Positions 37,200 to 49,883 of a DNA stretch of 64,000 nt are shown piece after piece. Position numbers and translations under genes: made by a program. Source of the stretch: Gammaproteobacteria bacterium (GTDB lineage: Bacteria; Pseudomonadota; Gammaproteobacteria; JAJPIJ01); contig JAJPIJ010000046.1 of the NCBI GenBank assembly GCA_021324815.1, forward strand, positions 94,734-158,733, written 5' to 3'. The notes beneath the pieces were generated by a model that saw only the letters and a list, made by a program, of their open reading frames with translations, ran no database searches and was not told the origin of the DNA. How positions within the stretch are numbered: position 1 is the first letter of the stretch; every line of letters begins with the position of its first letter.

Positions 37200-38534
37200 G
37201 TGCTGAAGACATTCTGGCGGTGGTTCATGGGAATGTGGCTGGCCCTGGCCGTGGTCCCCGTGGGTATCGCGGCGCCGGCGGATGATGACGTCAGGCAGGC
37301 GCGGCAGTTGCTCAAGTCCGGCCAGGGCGCGCAGGCCTACGAACTTCTGAAAAAGCACGTCGACGCCAGGGCCGGCGATCCGGACTTCGATTTGCTGCTG
37401 GGCATGGCGGCGATCGACGCCGGCAAGCCCAATCAGGCGATCTTCGCGCTGGAGCGGGTCCTGGACGTCCAGCCCGGCAATGACCTGGCCCGCGCCGAAC
37501 TCGCCCGCGCCTATTACGAACTGGGCGAGAACGACACCGCCAAGGAGGAGTTCGAAGCCGTGCGCGGCAGGCAACTGCCGCCGTCCATCGCCACCACCAT
37601 CGATCAATATCTCTCCGGCATCGAGCAGCGGCTGGGCGCGACCCGCACCCGCTATGACGCCTTCATCGAAACCGGCCTCGGCTACGACAGCAACGTCAAC
37701 AGCGCCACCAGCGACAGCCAGGTGGCCGTGCCCGCGCTCGGGGGGCTGGTGTTCACCCTGAACAACGCCAGCACCGCGCTCGACAGCATGTTGTGGCTCA
37801 TCAACGCGGGCTTCAACTTCTATACGCCGGTGCGCGAGGACACCACGCTCTTCGGCGGCATCGAGTTCGACAACCGGCTGTCGGTGCATGAAGTCGACTT
37901 CACCCAGCACATGTACAACGGCAACCTGGGCGTCAACCTGCGTCGCGGCGCGGATCAATACCGCCTCGTCGGGCAGGCGCAGAAGTTCACCGTCGGCGGC
38001 AACCAGTTCCGCGACTACGGCGGCGGCGTCGCCCAATGGCAGCGCGAACTCGATCCCGACAACCAGATCACGGCCTTCATCCAGGGGGCGGTCGTGCGTT
38101 TCCCGGGCCAGCAGATTCGCGACGTGGATCGCGTGGCGGGCGGCGCGGGCTGGGGCCATGCCTTCAGCGGCGCCGGCAAGCCGATCATGTACCTCACCGC
38201 CTACGGCGGCAGCGAAATGGAGACCCATGACAACGCCTCGAACATCGGGCGCGATTTCGGCGGCCTCATGCTCGGCGGGCAGTACATGCTGGGCGAGCGT
38301 CTCTATGCCCTGGGCTCGTTTGCGTTCGAACACAGCGCCTACGGCGGCCCGGAGCCCTTTTTCCTCAAGACCCGCGACGACGACTTCTACAGCGTCAGCG
38401 CCGGGCTGCGTTACGCCGTGAACAAGAACGTGAGCATCCGCCCCGAGGTGCGCTACTCGCGCAATGACTCGCCCATCACCGTGTTTGGATTTGAACGCTG
38501 GGAGGCGATCACCACCCTGCGTTACGACTTTTAA
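37200..38534 (+). CDS. TPR plus outer-membrane beta-barrel protein (SLAM/DUF560-like)
   Basis: A 444-residue outer-membrane protein. After a signal peptide (about residues 1-25) come TPR-like helices (about 28-150: ARQLLKSGQGAQAYELL, PNQAIFALERVLDVQPGNDLARAELARAYYELGE). Then a beta-barrel starts at YDAFIETGLGYDSNVNSA and ends ITTLRYDF. TPR followed by a barrel with a DSNVN signature is the architecture of SLAM (type XI) translocons, which move lipoproteins and other cargo to the cell surface. The start is GTG 37200. It sits between two FecR-domain genes, possible cargo. Confidence 0.82.
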   Translation: MLKTFWRWFMGMWLALAVVPVGIAAPADDDVRQARQLLKSGQGAQAYELLKKHVDARAGDPDFDLLLGMAAIDAGKPNQAIFALERVLDVQPGNDLARAELARAYYELGENDTAKEEFEAVRGRQLPPSIATTIDQYLSGIEQRLGATRTRYDAFIETGLGYDSNVNSATSDSQVAVPALGGLVFTLNNASTALDSMLWLINAGFNFYTPVREDTTLFGGIEFDNRLSVHEVDFTQHMYNGNLGVNLRRGADQYRLVGQAQKFTVGGNQFRDYGGGVAQWQRELDPDNQITAFIQGAVVRFPGQQIRDVDRVAGGAGWGHAFSGAGKPIMYLTAYGGSEMETHDNASNIGRDFGGLMLGGQYMLGERLYALGSFAFEHSAYGGPEPFFLKTRDDDFYSVSAGLRYAVNKNVSIRPEVRYSRNDSPITVFGFERWEAITTLRYDF

Positions 38535-38547
38535 GGAGGTCAGGACC

Positions 38548-40035
38548 ATGCGCAGGACCATCCAGCTTGCATTGTTCTCCGGCATCGCGGCGTGCGCTTT
38601 GCTCCCGGCGCAGACCTGGGCCGCGGCCGCGGGCCAGGTCACCTATGCCTACGGCCAGGCGCAGGCGCTCAACGCCGCCGGCCAGGCCCGCCCGCTGGCC
38701 AGGGGCGCGGAGTTGCAGTCCGGCGACACCGTGCAGACCCAGCAGGGCCGCGCCCAGGTCACCTTCGCCGACGGCGGGTTCGTCGCCCTGCAACCCAACA
38801 CCACCTTCAAGATCGCCGACTACAACTATGCCGGGAAGGAGGACGGCAGCGAACACAGTTTCATGGAGCTGCTGAAGGGCGGCATGCGTTTCGTCACCGG
38901 CGCCATCGGCCACAAGAACAAGCAGAACTACAAGATCAAAACCGTGGTCGCCACCATCGGCATCCGCGGCAGCGGCGGGCTGGCCATCCTGTGCGTCGCC
39001 GGCAGCTGCCCCGGCAAGAAGGACGGGCTTTACCTCACCGGCAATCAGGACATCCTGACGCTCAGCAATGACAAGGACAGCAAGGACGTGCATCCAGGCG
39101 AAAGTTTTTACGTCGGCTGCGCCAATTGCGACATCGAGCCCGCCGAGGAGGTGCCCGTGGCGCACGTGGACATTCCCGCCCTCAAGGATTTCCTGGCCGG
39201 CGAACAGTGCGCGGGCAACAACTGCGACGCGGGCCTCATACAGAGCGGGTTCGCCAGGATTGTCGGCGCCGTCGGCAACGGCGACGGCATTGTCACCGCC
39301 CTGAATGGAACGGCGGGGGGGATCCCCACCAGCGTTCTTCTGCTGAACAATTCCTTCGCCGGCAACAGCAACATCCAGGCGGTGGCGTTCAACGGCGAGG
39401 TGGCCGATTCCTTCAGCTTCGCCGACGGCGCCTTCATGTTCCGCTGGACGAACGGCACGCTGACCAAGTTCGGTACGGGCGGAACCATCATCGGCACCGA
39501 AACCCTGGGTCCGAACTCCGGCGACAGCTTCATCGTCGGCACTGGCCCGCGCGATCCCCTGCCGGGCACCCTCACCGCGTTTTACGGGTTCCTCCAGGGC
39601 ACCAAATCCACCCAGGATTCCGGCGCCTTGCTGGGGCAGGGCATCCAATGGGGACAGGTCACGGTGAATTTCGGGAATCCCTCGGAGGTGGGTGTGGATT
39701 TCACCGTGCTGCACGGCCAGTATTATTTCGTCTCCGGCGGCGGCATTCCGCTTAACATGAGCAACGGCACATTCAGCAGCTTCAAAGGCGGCACGGTCAC
39801 CGCATCCACCTTCTGTGAGTGCTACCCTCAGCCACCTCCTGTCCCCACCGATATTGTCGGCAGTCTGGAAGGACACGGCGTGCCGTCGATGGGCAATGCG
39901 CCGCAGGCCGTCGGCCTCACCTACCGGATCCATGACAACTTTGGCGGGGGCGCAATGGTGCCGGGTCCGCAGAACTGGATTAAAGGCGCCGGCGTATTCG
40001 GCCTCAGTTGCGTGGGGCGGAATTGCCTTGATTAA
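38548..40035 (+). CDS. Large exported FecR-domain protein (second copy)
   Basis: A 495-residue protein with a signal peptide (residues 1-26, ending AQTWAAA) and an N-terminal FecR domain (about 28-150): GQAQALNAAGQARPLARGAELQSGDTVQTQ-type beta repeats, FVALQPNTTFKI and VVATIGIRGSGG. The remaining 330 residues are Gly/Asn/Thr-rich beta structure with several cysteine pairs (CVAGSC, CANC, CAGNNC, CECYP, LSCVGRNC) that could form disulfides. The strong ribosome binding site AAGGAGG lies 13 nt after the TPR-barrel stop, so both are co-expressed; this protein is the best candidate for its exported cargo. Confidence 0.85.
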   Translation: MRRTIQLALFSGIAACALLPAQTWAAAAGQVTYAYGQAQALNAAGQARPLARGAELQSGDTVQTQQGRAQVTFADGGFVALQPNTTFKIADYNYAGKEDGSEHSFMELLKGGMRFVTGAIGHKNKQNYKIKTVVATIGIRGSGGLAILCVAGSCPGKKDGLYLTGNQDILTLSNDKDSKDVHPGESFYVGCANCDIEPAEEVPVAHVDIPALKDFLAGEQCAGNNCDAGLIQSGFARIVGAVGNGDGIVTALNGTAGGIPTSVLLLNNSFAGNSNIQAVAFNGEVADSFSFADGAFMFRWTNGTLTKFGTGGTIIGTETLGPNSGDSFIVGTGPRDPLPGTLTAFYGFLQGTKSTQDSGALLGQGIQWGQVTVNFGNPSEVGVDFTVLHGQYYFVSGGGIPLNMSNGTFSSFKGGTVTASTFCECYPQPPPVPTDIVGSLEGHGVPSMGNAPQAVGLTYRIHDNFGGGAMVPGPQNWIKGAGVFGLSCVGRNCLD

Positions 40036-40108
40036 TTTTGCCGGGGCTGGCGCGGGGGCCGGTCCGGTCCGTTGTCCCACGGGCGCACTGGTGGTTTCCC
40101 GGCAGGAT

Positions 40109-40139
40109 GCTGAAAAAGTCCGTCCAGGACTTTTTCAGC
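40109..40139. repeat. Perfect 13-bp inverted repeat
   Basis: GCTGAAAAAGTCC and its exact reverse complement flank the 5-nt loop GTCCA. It lies 74 bp after the FecR gene and could terminate it, the second arm ending in T-rich sequence; it also resembles mobile intergenic repeats. Confidence 0.65.
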
Positions 40140-40220
40140 CCGCCAAGCAAAAAGCGCGGTTTTTGCCTTGCTTCATTTGGCGCGATTGAACAATGGCGGT
40201 CGATCCCCCGACCGCACCGC

Positions 40221-40252
40221 AGGTTGCTGAAAAACGGGTTTTTCGGCAACCT
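40221..40252 (-). terminator. Inverted repeat just after purL, probable terminator
   Basis: AGGTTGCTGAAAAAC pairs with GTTTTTCGGCAACCT with a single mismatch. It ends 2 bp from the purL stop. It shares the GCTGAAAAA arm with the inverted repeat 80 bp away, so both may come from one repeat family. Confidence 0.55.
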
Positions 40253-40253
40253 G

Positions 40254-43200
40254 CTAGCCCAGCCACCGGCGGGCGTTCTGAAATAATCTGAACCATGGGC
40301 TTTCCTCCCGCCGCCATTCCGGCGGGAGCCAGGAAAACTGCCGGCGCAGGAACACCCGCTCAGGGTGCGGCATGACGATCATCACGCGGCCGTCGGCGTT
40401 GGTGAGCCCCGTGATCCCTAGCGGCGACCCGTTCGGATTGCCGGGATACATCGTCGCCGGTCTCCCTCGATTGTCGACAAAACGCAGGCACACGGCCTGC
40501 GCGTCCAGCGCCGCCCGCGCCGCCTGGTCATCTGCAAACAAGGCGCGGCCCTCGCCGTGGGCCACGACCACGGGCAGCCTCGATCCGGCCATGCCGGCGA
40601 GGAAGATCGATTTCGACTCCAGCACCTCCACCATGACGAGGCGCGCCTCGAACTGCTCGGAGGCGTTGCGCACGAAGCGCGGCCAGTGCGCCGCGCCGGG
40701 AATGATGGCCTTCAAGTGCGACATCATCTGGCAGCCGTTGCAGACGCCCAGCGCGAAGCGATCGCCGTGCTCGAAGAAGCGGCTGAACTGCTCGCGCGTG
40801 CGTCCGTGGAACAGGATGGACTTCGCCCAGCCACCGCCGGCGCCGAGCACGTCGCCGTAGGAGAACCCGCCGCCGGCGGCCACGCCGTGGAAATCGTCCA
40901 GCGTGACGGCGCCGCTGATGAGGTCGCTCATGTGCACGTCGACGGCGTCGAAGCCGGCGCGGTCGAAGGCCGCCGCCATCTCCACCTGGCCGTTCACGCC
41001 CTGCTCGCGCAGGATGGCGACCTTGGGCCGCGCGCCGGCGTTGATCGCGGGCGCCCGGGATTTCACCCCCTCCCCCGTCGGGGGAGGAGGGGGGGGTGAG
41101 GGGGAAAACGTGACGTGCAGCGACAGGCCGGGATCGGCGCGGTCGAGCAGGGCGTCGTATTCCTGCCGCGCGCATTCGGGATTGTCGCGCAGCGAGCGCA
41201 TGCGGTGGCTGGTTTCCGCCCAGATGCGCTGCAAGGCAAGCACATCTTCGCTGAAGATCATTTTGCCGTTGCGGGTGCAGGCAATCCTCAACTCGTCGTT
41301 GGGCCGTCCCAGACGGTGCACGCAGCCTTGAAGGCCGGCGGCATGGAATTGCGTGATGACCGCATCGGCGTCCGCGCTTCTCACCTGCACCACCACGCCC
41401 AGTTCCTCGCTGAAGAGCGCGGCCAGATCATCCACGGCAAGATCATCCAGCGCAATGGTGACACCCGCACGGCCGGCAAAAGCCATCTCGCAAATTGTGG
41501 TGATCAAGCCACCGTCGGAGCGGTCGTGATAGGCCAGCAGCAGCTCCGTCTCGTTCAGCACCTGCACCGTGGTGAAAAAGTTTTTGAGATCATCGGGATG
41601 GTCGGCATCAGGGGTTTCATTGCCGATCTGACCGTACACCTGCGCCAGCGCGCATCCGCCGAGCCGGTTTTTCCCGCGTCCCAGATCGATCAGCAGCAGT
41701 TCGGTGCCGCCGGCATCCGTGCGCAGTTGCGGCGTCAGCGACTTCCGCACGTCGACCACCGGCGCGAAGGCGGAGACGATCAGCGACACCGGCGCCGTCA
41801 CTGATCTTTCTTTGCCCTTCCCGGACCACACCGCGCGCATGGACAGCGAATCCTTGCCCACGGGTATGCTCAACCCCAGCGCCGGACAGAACGCCATGCC
41901 CACGGCGCGCACCGTGTCATACAGCGCCGCGTCGTCGTGCGCGTATCCGCAAGCAGCCATCCAGTTGGCCGACAGGGCGACGTCGGAGAGTTGCATGATG
42001 CGCGCCGCGGCGATGTTGGTGATCGCCTCGGCAATGGCCATGCGTCCGGAGGCTGGCGCGTCGATGACGGCGAGCGGCGTGCGCTCGCCCACCGCCATCG
42101 CCTCGCCGGTGGTGTCGAGCAGTGAAGCCGCGGTCACGGCGCAATCGGCGACCGGCACCTGCCACGGCCCCACCATCTGATCGCGCGCAGTCAGGCCGGA
42201 CACCGTGCGGTCGCCGATGGTGACGAGGAAGCCCTTGTCGGCGACGGCGGGCAGCCGCAGGACGCGCTCCACCGCCTCGCGCAAATCGATGCCGTCGGTT
42301 CGCAGCGGCGGCGGTTTTGTTGCGCCATGGCGGGCCTGCCGGTGCAGGCGCGGCGGCTTGCCGAGCAGCACGTCGAGCGGCATGTCGATGGGCGTATTGT
42401 CGAACAGCGCATCGGCGACCACGAGTTTCCCGTCCGCCGTCGTCCCGCCGATGACGGCAAAGGGGCACCGTTCGCGCGCGCACAATTCGGCGAACCGCTG
42501 CTCGTCCTTCGGCAGGATGGCCAGCACGTAGCGCTCCTGCGCCTCGTTGCACCAGATGGCGAGCGGCGACATGCCGGGCTCCGCGTTCGGAATCCTGCGC
42601 AGCTCGATCCGCCCGCCGCAACCGCCGCCGTGCAGAAGCTCGGGTATGGCGTTGGACAGGCCGCCGGCGCCGACATCGTGGATCGACAGAATCGGGTTGT
42701 CCTCGCCCAGCGCCCAGCAACGATCGATGACCTCCTGGCAGCGCCGCTGCATCTCGGCGTTGTCGCGCTGCACGGAGGCGAAATCGAGTTGCTCGCTGCC
42801 GTGGCCGGCGGCGATCGATGAGGCCGCGCCGCCGCCCAGCCCAATCAGCATCGCCGGACCGCCCAGCACGATCACCAGCGCCCCCTCGGGCAGCGGCGAT
42901 TTGTTCAGGTGCTCCGCGCGGATGTTGCCGATGCCGCCCGCCAGCATGATGGGCTTGTGATAGCCGCGGATTTCCGCGCCGGCATCGGTGGGAATGGCTT
43001 GCTCGTAGGTGCGGAAGTAGCCGCACAGCGCCGGCCGGCCGAATTCGTTGTTGAATGCCGCCGCGCCGATGGGGCCCTCGATCATGATGTCGAGCGCCGA
43101 GGCCATCCTTAATGGCCGGCCGTGATCTTCCTCCCACGGCTGCACGAAATCCGGTATGCGCAGGTTGGAGACGGAAAAGCCCGTCAGCCCCGCCTTGGAC

Positions 43201-44183
43201 TTGGCGCCGCGGCCGGTGGCGCCCTCATCGCGGATCTCGCCGCCGGCGCCGGTGGCGGCGCCGGGATGGGGCGAAATGCCGGTGGGGTGATTGTGCGTCT
43301 CCACTTTCATCACCAGATGCACGTCCTCGGCGTTGCTGCGGTAGCGGTACTCGTGATCGGGCAGGAAGCGGTGGCCGCGATAGCCGCGCGCCACGGCGGC
43401 GTTGTCGCGGTAGGCCAGCAGCACCCGGCCGGGATTTTTCTCGTGCGTGTTGCGGATCATTTGAAACAGCGTATGTGGCTGGGCCTCGCCGTCGATGGTC
43501 CATTGCGCGTTGAAGATCTTGTGGCGGCAGTGCTCGGAATTCGCCTGCGCGAACATCATCAGCTCCACGTCGGTCGGATTGCGCTTGAGCCGCTTGAAGC
43601 CGTCGAGCAGATATTCGATCTCGTCGTCTGACAGCGCCAGCCCCATGTCGCGGTTGGCCTGTTCCAGAGCGGCTCGACCGGCCTTGAGCAGATCGATCAC
43701 GCCGGATTTTTCCGGCCGGGCGTGCGCAAACAGGCGTTCGGCTTCACTCGGGTCGTGAATGACCGCCTCGGTCATGGGGTCGTGGAGCCGGCGCTCCAGC
43801 GTCTTTTGCGCATCGGCGGACAATGCAGTGCCGGCGGGCAATTCAATCCACCAGCAGGTGCCGCGCTCCAGACGCCGCACCTTGGAAAGCCCGCAGTTAT
43901 GCGCGATGTCGGTGGCCTTGCTCGACCAGGGCGAAATCGTGCCGAGGCGGGGAATGACGATGCACAGCGGGCCGCCAGGATCGCGCGCCGGCGCCGGCAG
44001 GCCGTAATCAAGCAGGGCGTTGAGGCGCCGTTGTTCGTCTCCGGTCAGCGGCGCTTCAAGATCGGCGAAATGCACGAACTCCGCGTGCAGCGCCCCGATG
44101 CCGGGGACCATGGCACGCAGCAGTTCACGCTTTTTTTGCAGGCGGAAGGCGGAGTGGGCAAGCGGGCCGCGATAAGTTTCCAT
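40254..44183 (-). CDS. purL: Phosphoribosylformylglycinamidine synthase, single-chain
   Basis: PurL converts FGAR to FGAM in purine synthesis using glutamine and ATP. The 1309-residue chain is of the proteobacterial type: an N-terminal domain, two synthase halves ([25 protein letters not shown] near residue 298; [20 protein letters not shown] near 670) and a C-terminal glutaminase with Cys in GVCNGCQMM and His/Glu in VMPHPERVF. The linker before the glutaminase (about residues 1026-1042, [13 protein letters not shown]) is encoded by a C/G-rich palindromic repeat and is foreign to the family. The reading frame stays open. Confidence 0.97.
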   Translation of the reverse strand: METYRGPLAHSAFRLQKKRELLRAMVPGIGALHAEFVHFADLEAPLTGDEQRRLNALLDYGLPAPARDPGGPLCIVIPRLGTISPWSSKATDIAHNCGLSKVRRLERGTCWWIELPAGTALSADAQKTLERRLHDPMTEAVIHDPSEAERLFAHARPEKSGVIDLLKAGRAALEQANRDMGLALSDDEIEYLLDGFKRLKRNPTDVELMMFAQANSEHCRHKIFNAQWTIDGEAQPHTLFQMIRNTHEKNPGRVLLAYRDNAAVARGYRGHRFLPDHEYRYRSNAEDVHLVMKVETHNHPTGISPHPGAATGAGGEIRDEGATGRGAKSKAGLTGFSVSNLRIPDFVQPWEEDHGRPLRMASALDIMIEGPIGAAAFNNEFGRPALCGYFRTYEQAIPTDAGAEIRGYHKPIMLAGGIGNIRAEHLNKSPLPEGALVIVLGGPAMLIGLGGGAASSIAAGHGSEQLDFASVQRDNAEMQRRCQEVIDRCWALGEDNPILSIHDVGAGGLSNAIPELLHGGGCGGRIELRRIPNAEPGMSPLAIWCNEAQERYVLAILPKDEQRFAELCARERCPFAVIGGTTADGKLVVADALFDNTPIDMPLDVLLGKPPRLHRQARHGATKPPPLRTDGIDLREAVERVLRLPAVADKGFLVTIGDRTVSGLTARDQMVGPWQVPVADCAVTAASLLDTTGEAMAVGERTPLAVIDAPASGRMAIAEAITNIAAARIMQLSDVALSANWMAACGYAHDDAALYDTVRAVGMAFCPALGLSIPVGKDSLSMRAVWSGKGKERSVTAPVSLIVSAFAPVVDVRKSLTPQLRTDAGGTELLLIDLGRGKNRLGGCALAQVYGQIGNETPDADHPDDLKNFFTTVQVLNETELLLAYHDRSDGGLITTICEMAFAGRAGVTIALDDLAVDDLAALFSEELGVVVQVRSADADAVITQFHAAGLQGCVHRLGRPNDELRIACTRNGKMIFSEDVLALQRIWAETSHRMRSLRDNPECARQEYDALLDRADPGLSLHVTFSPSPPPPPPTGEGVKSRAPAINAGARPKVAILREQGVNGQVEMAAAFDRAGFDAVDVHMSDLISGAVTLDDFHGVAAGGGFSYGDVLGAGGGWAKSILFHGRTREQFSRFFEHGDRFALGVCNGCQMMSHLKAIIPGAAHWPRFVRNASEQFEARLVMVEVLESKSIFLAGMAGSRLPVVVAHGEGRALFADDQAARAALDAQAVCLRFVDNRGRPATMYPGNPNGSPLGITGLTNADGRVMIVMPHPERVFLRRQFSWLPPEWRREESPWFRLFQNARRWLG
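41058..41108. repeat. Palindromic repeat element inserted in frame in purL
   Basis: CTCCCCC/GGGGGAG (41070-41086) is flanked by GGGATTTCACCC on one side and GGTGAGGGGGAAAA on the other. The same layout (CCCTCACCC, palindrome, GGTGAAATT or similar) recurs at 45711-45752 and 49496-49850 in non-coding DNA, so this is a dispersed element that landed in the flexible linker of PurL. Confidence 0.65.
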
Positions 44184-44225
44184 GTCAACGACAGCGGACG
44201 GGCATCGTGGCCGTGATCATACTGG

Positions 44226-44245
44226 AAAACCGCACTTTTGTGCGG
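44226..44245 (-). terminator. Rho-independent terminator
   Basis: On the minus strand CCGCAC, AAAA loop, GTGCGG is followed by TTTTCC. It lies 37 nt after the secretin-domain gene and ends that short operon before purL. Confidence 0.7.
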
Positions 44246-44281
44246 CACGCCGGCCATGCTGAATATGCGCCCTCGTTCCCT

Positions 44282-45148
44282 TCAGTCTGGAATTTCTTCG
44301 ACCTTTATTTGGATGTCGGTGGTGAGGCTGCTTTGGGTTTGTGCGCGGCTCAAGTTGGCGGCGTCGGTGCGTGATGTGCTCTCGTTGACACCGCCGAGCG
44401 CAATCCACTCGCCGAGCCGGCCGGTGACGAAACTCCCGGCCTGCTGCGTCTGGATGGCGCCGGTGCGGGGATCGAGGCGATTGCGCTGCGGTGAGATTTC
44501 CAGGGTGACCTGATCGTTGTTCAATCGCGGGATGACATAAAACCCCGAGGTGACATCGTGATATTCGGTGCCCTGCTGCACAACCGCGCCATTCGGGCCG
44601 ACGTACACGCTTTGCTCCGGCAGCGGCACGGCTTCGCCGGTGCTGATCCACGCGGGCTGGCCTTCCAGTCCCATGATGAAATGAACATCGGAATCACTGG
44701 TGTTGGATTCCGTGGCGCGGGTTGAATAACGCACGGCGCTGTTTTTGTCTCCCACGGCAACGCTCGCGCCCTCTTTTGAGTGGCCGCCGGAAAGTTTGGC
44801 GCTGACGTCGCCGGAGCGTACGCGCGCGGCGATGGCATCCCCGCTCGATGTCGATGATTCATGGCCGCCCTGACTGACGTAGATCTTCAACCGCCGCGGC
44901 GCGCGATCCAGCGTGGCGAGCACCTGCTTGATCTGCGCCAGATTCTCCGGCGTGGTCCTGATGATCAACTGGTTGTTCATGCCGGTGACCGTGCCTCCCG
45001 GCGCCACCAGTGGTTGCAGGATCGGAATGACGTCCTCGACGGGACGGTGCTGCATGGGGATGATTTCCAGCGGCATCTCCTGCGCCGGTGCCGCGATGGC
45101 GAGGCCGCCGCACCACAGGAAAACAGCAACCAGAAGTGGAAGCTTCAT
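44282..45148 (-). CDS. Exported protein with secretin N-domain
   Basis: A 288-residue protein with a signal peptide (LPLLVAVFLWCGGLAIA, cleaved near residue 22). Residues 25-100 form a secretin/TonB short N-domain (LEIIPMQHRPVEDVIPILQPLVAPGGTVTGMNNQLIIRTTPENLAQIKQVLATLD pattern). The rest resembles the beta-rich C-terminal part of secretins (FYVIPRLNNDQVTLEISPQRN, then GEWIALGGVNES) but is too short to build a full secretin ring. No other type II/III secretion or pilus genes are near. Start ATG 45148 overlaps the upstream gene by 4 nt. Confidence 0.75.
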   Translation of the reverse strand: MKLPLLVAVFLWCGGLAIAAPAQEMPLEIIPMQHRPVEDVIPILQPLVAPGGTVTGMNNQLIIRTTPENLAQIKQVLATLDRAPRRLKIYVSQGGHESSTSSGDAIAARVRSGDVSAKLSGGHSKEGASVAVGDKNSAVRYSTRATESNTSDSDVHFIMGLEGQPAWISTGEAVPLPEQSVYVGPNGAVVQQGTEYHDVTSGFYVIPRLNNDQVTLEISPQRNRLDPRTGAIQTQQAGSFVTGRLGEWIALGGVNESTSRTDAANLSRAQTQSSLTTDIQIKVEEIPD

Positions 45149-45657
45149 ATCCTCAGGCGCTGAAAGTTGGGATCGACCTCGGCCTTCATCCACACCTCTT
45201 CGAAGCGCCGCATCAGTCCGCCGACGTAGGCCCGATTGTTGAAATTGGCCGTGCCCTCGTAGCGATCCGAGAGCTTGCGGTGCAGATAACCGGTTTCATC
45301 GGCCACCAGCATGGCCTCGTTGAGATCCTGGTGATCCGGCCCGGGAACGCGCACCTGGCAGAACGTGGAGAAGGTGCCGGCGAGGGAAATGAGCGCATGT
45401 CGGCGCCGGTACAGGGCCTCGGGTTGAATGACGAGCAGGCGCACGCGGCTGTGGCTGCCGCGCGCGATCAGCCTGCGCACGGCCTCGAGAAATTGCGGCC
45501 GTTCATATAAATCCGGATCGAGATGGCGGCCGACGATGTCGAGCGTATGCCGGCATTGTTGCGCCAGCGCCAGCGTGATGGCCTGCACGTCCTCGCGGCT
45601 GCCGAACACCAATTCCTCGTTGTTGTCCCCCAAGGTGTGTCTGCTCAGATCCAGCAT
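45145..45657 (-). CDS. Phospholipase D-like domain protein of unknown function
   Basis: A 170-residue cytosolic protein. VFGSREDVQAITLALAQQCRHTLDIVGRHLDPDLYERPQFLEAV resembles the N-terminal lobe of PLD-fold DUF proteins, but no HKD catalytic motif is present, so it is probably not an enzyme of the classical type. A central segment (RVRLLVIQPEALYRRRHALISLA) and LNEAMLVADETGYLHR follow. The start ATG 45657 has AAAGGA upstream. It is translationally coupled to the secretin-domain gene; function unknown. Confidence 0.65.
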   Translation of the reverse strand: MLDLSRHTLGDNNEELVFGSREDVQAITLALAQQCRHTLDIVGRHLDPDLYERPQFLEAVRRLIARGSHSRVRLLVIQPEALYRRRHALISLAGTFSTFCQVRVPGPDHQDLNEAMLVADETGYLHRKLSDRYEGTANFNNRAYVGGLMRRFEEVWMKAEVDPNFQRLRI

Positions 45658-45710
45658 GTTCAATCCTTTCTGCTTGTCCGGCCCTGCATGTGCGGTCAAC
45701 GCTTCGGAAG

Positions 45711-45752
45711 GCCCTCACCCCTCCCCTCTCCCGGAGGGAGAGGAGGCGAAAT
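45711..45752. repeat. C/T-rich palindromic repeat after roxA
   Basis: CCCTCACCCCTC leads into CTCTCCC/GGGAGAG (45726-45742) and then AGGCGAAATTT. It lies between the roxA stop and the next operon and matches the family seen in purL and at 49496-49850. Confidence 0.65.
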
Positions 45753-49397
<3,645 letters not shown>

Positions 49398-49495
49398 TCA
49401 TCCCGACTCCCTCCCCTGGGCGGAGGAGGCCCACCTCAAACGCCATCCCTCGAAGGGGCAGGGGAGAAATCTGCTTTGTTTCCCCCTCACCCTGG

Positions 49496-49850
49496 CTCTC
49501 TCCCGCGAGGGGAGAGGGGATGAAATTTTGGATCTCCGGCGAGGGGAGAGGGGAATTCAACTGACGCGCTCGGCGCCTTCTCTCCGGCGAGGGGAGAGGG
49601 GATGAAATTTTGGATCTCCGGCGAGGGGAGAGGGGAATTCAACTGACGCCCTCGGCGCCTTCTCTCCGGCAAGGGGAGAGGGGATGAAATTGTGGATCTC
49701 CGGCGAGGGGAGAGGTGGATGAAAAAGATGACTACAATCTCCCGCCCCTGCGCCATCGCCCTTGAGGGAGGGGGAACGAACATGGATCAAAATTCCCCGT
49801 TTTCACCCCCTCTCCCTTGAGGGGAGAGGGCGGGGGAGAGGGTGAAGGTT
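49496..49850. repeat. 82-bp tandem repeats and related C/T-rich palindromes
   Basis: The 486-bp gap 49398-49883 has no credible gene. GATGAAATT recurs at 49519, 49601 and 49683, giving a period of 82 bp over about 49496-49718 (2.7 copies with few mismatches). Each unit carries two GGCGAGGGGAGAGGGG blocks and AATTCAACTGACGC. A further hairpin CCCTCTCCC/GGGAGAGGG lies at 49808-49830. The unit is built from the same element as the copies at 41058 and 45711. Short open frames across it only reflect its composition. Confidence 0.8.
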
Positions 49851-49883
49851 TTTATGCCCCGTCCCTCGCTTTCAAGTTTTTCG

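Noticed and set aside
36543-38642. 699-codon minus-strand frame across the FecR and TPR-barrel genes
   Set aside because: It spans two well-supported plus-strand genes with signal peptides and barrel ends, and has no recognisable domain or ribosome site.
49487-49790. Short minus-strand frames in the 82-bp repeats
   Set aside because: They repeat the same peptides in each unit because the DNA is repeated; there is no start signal or domain.
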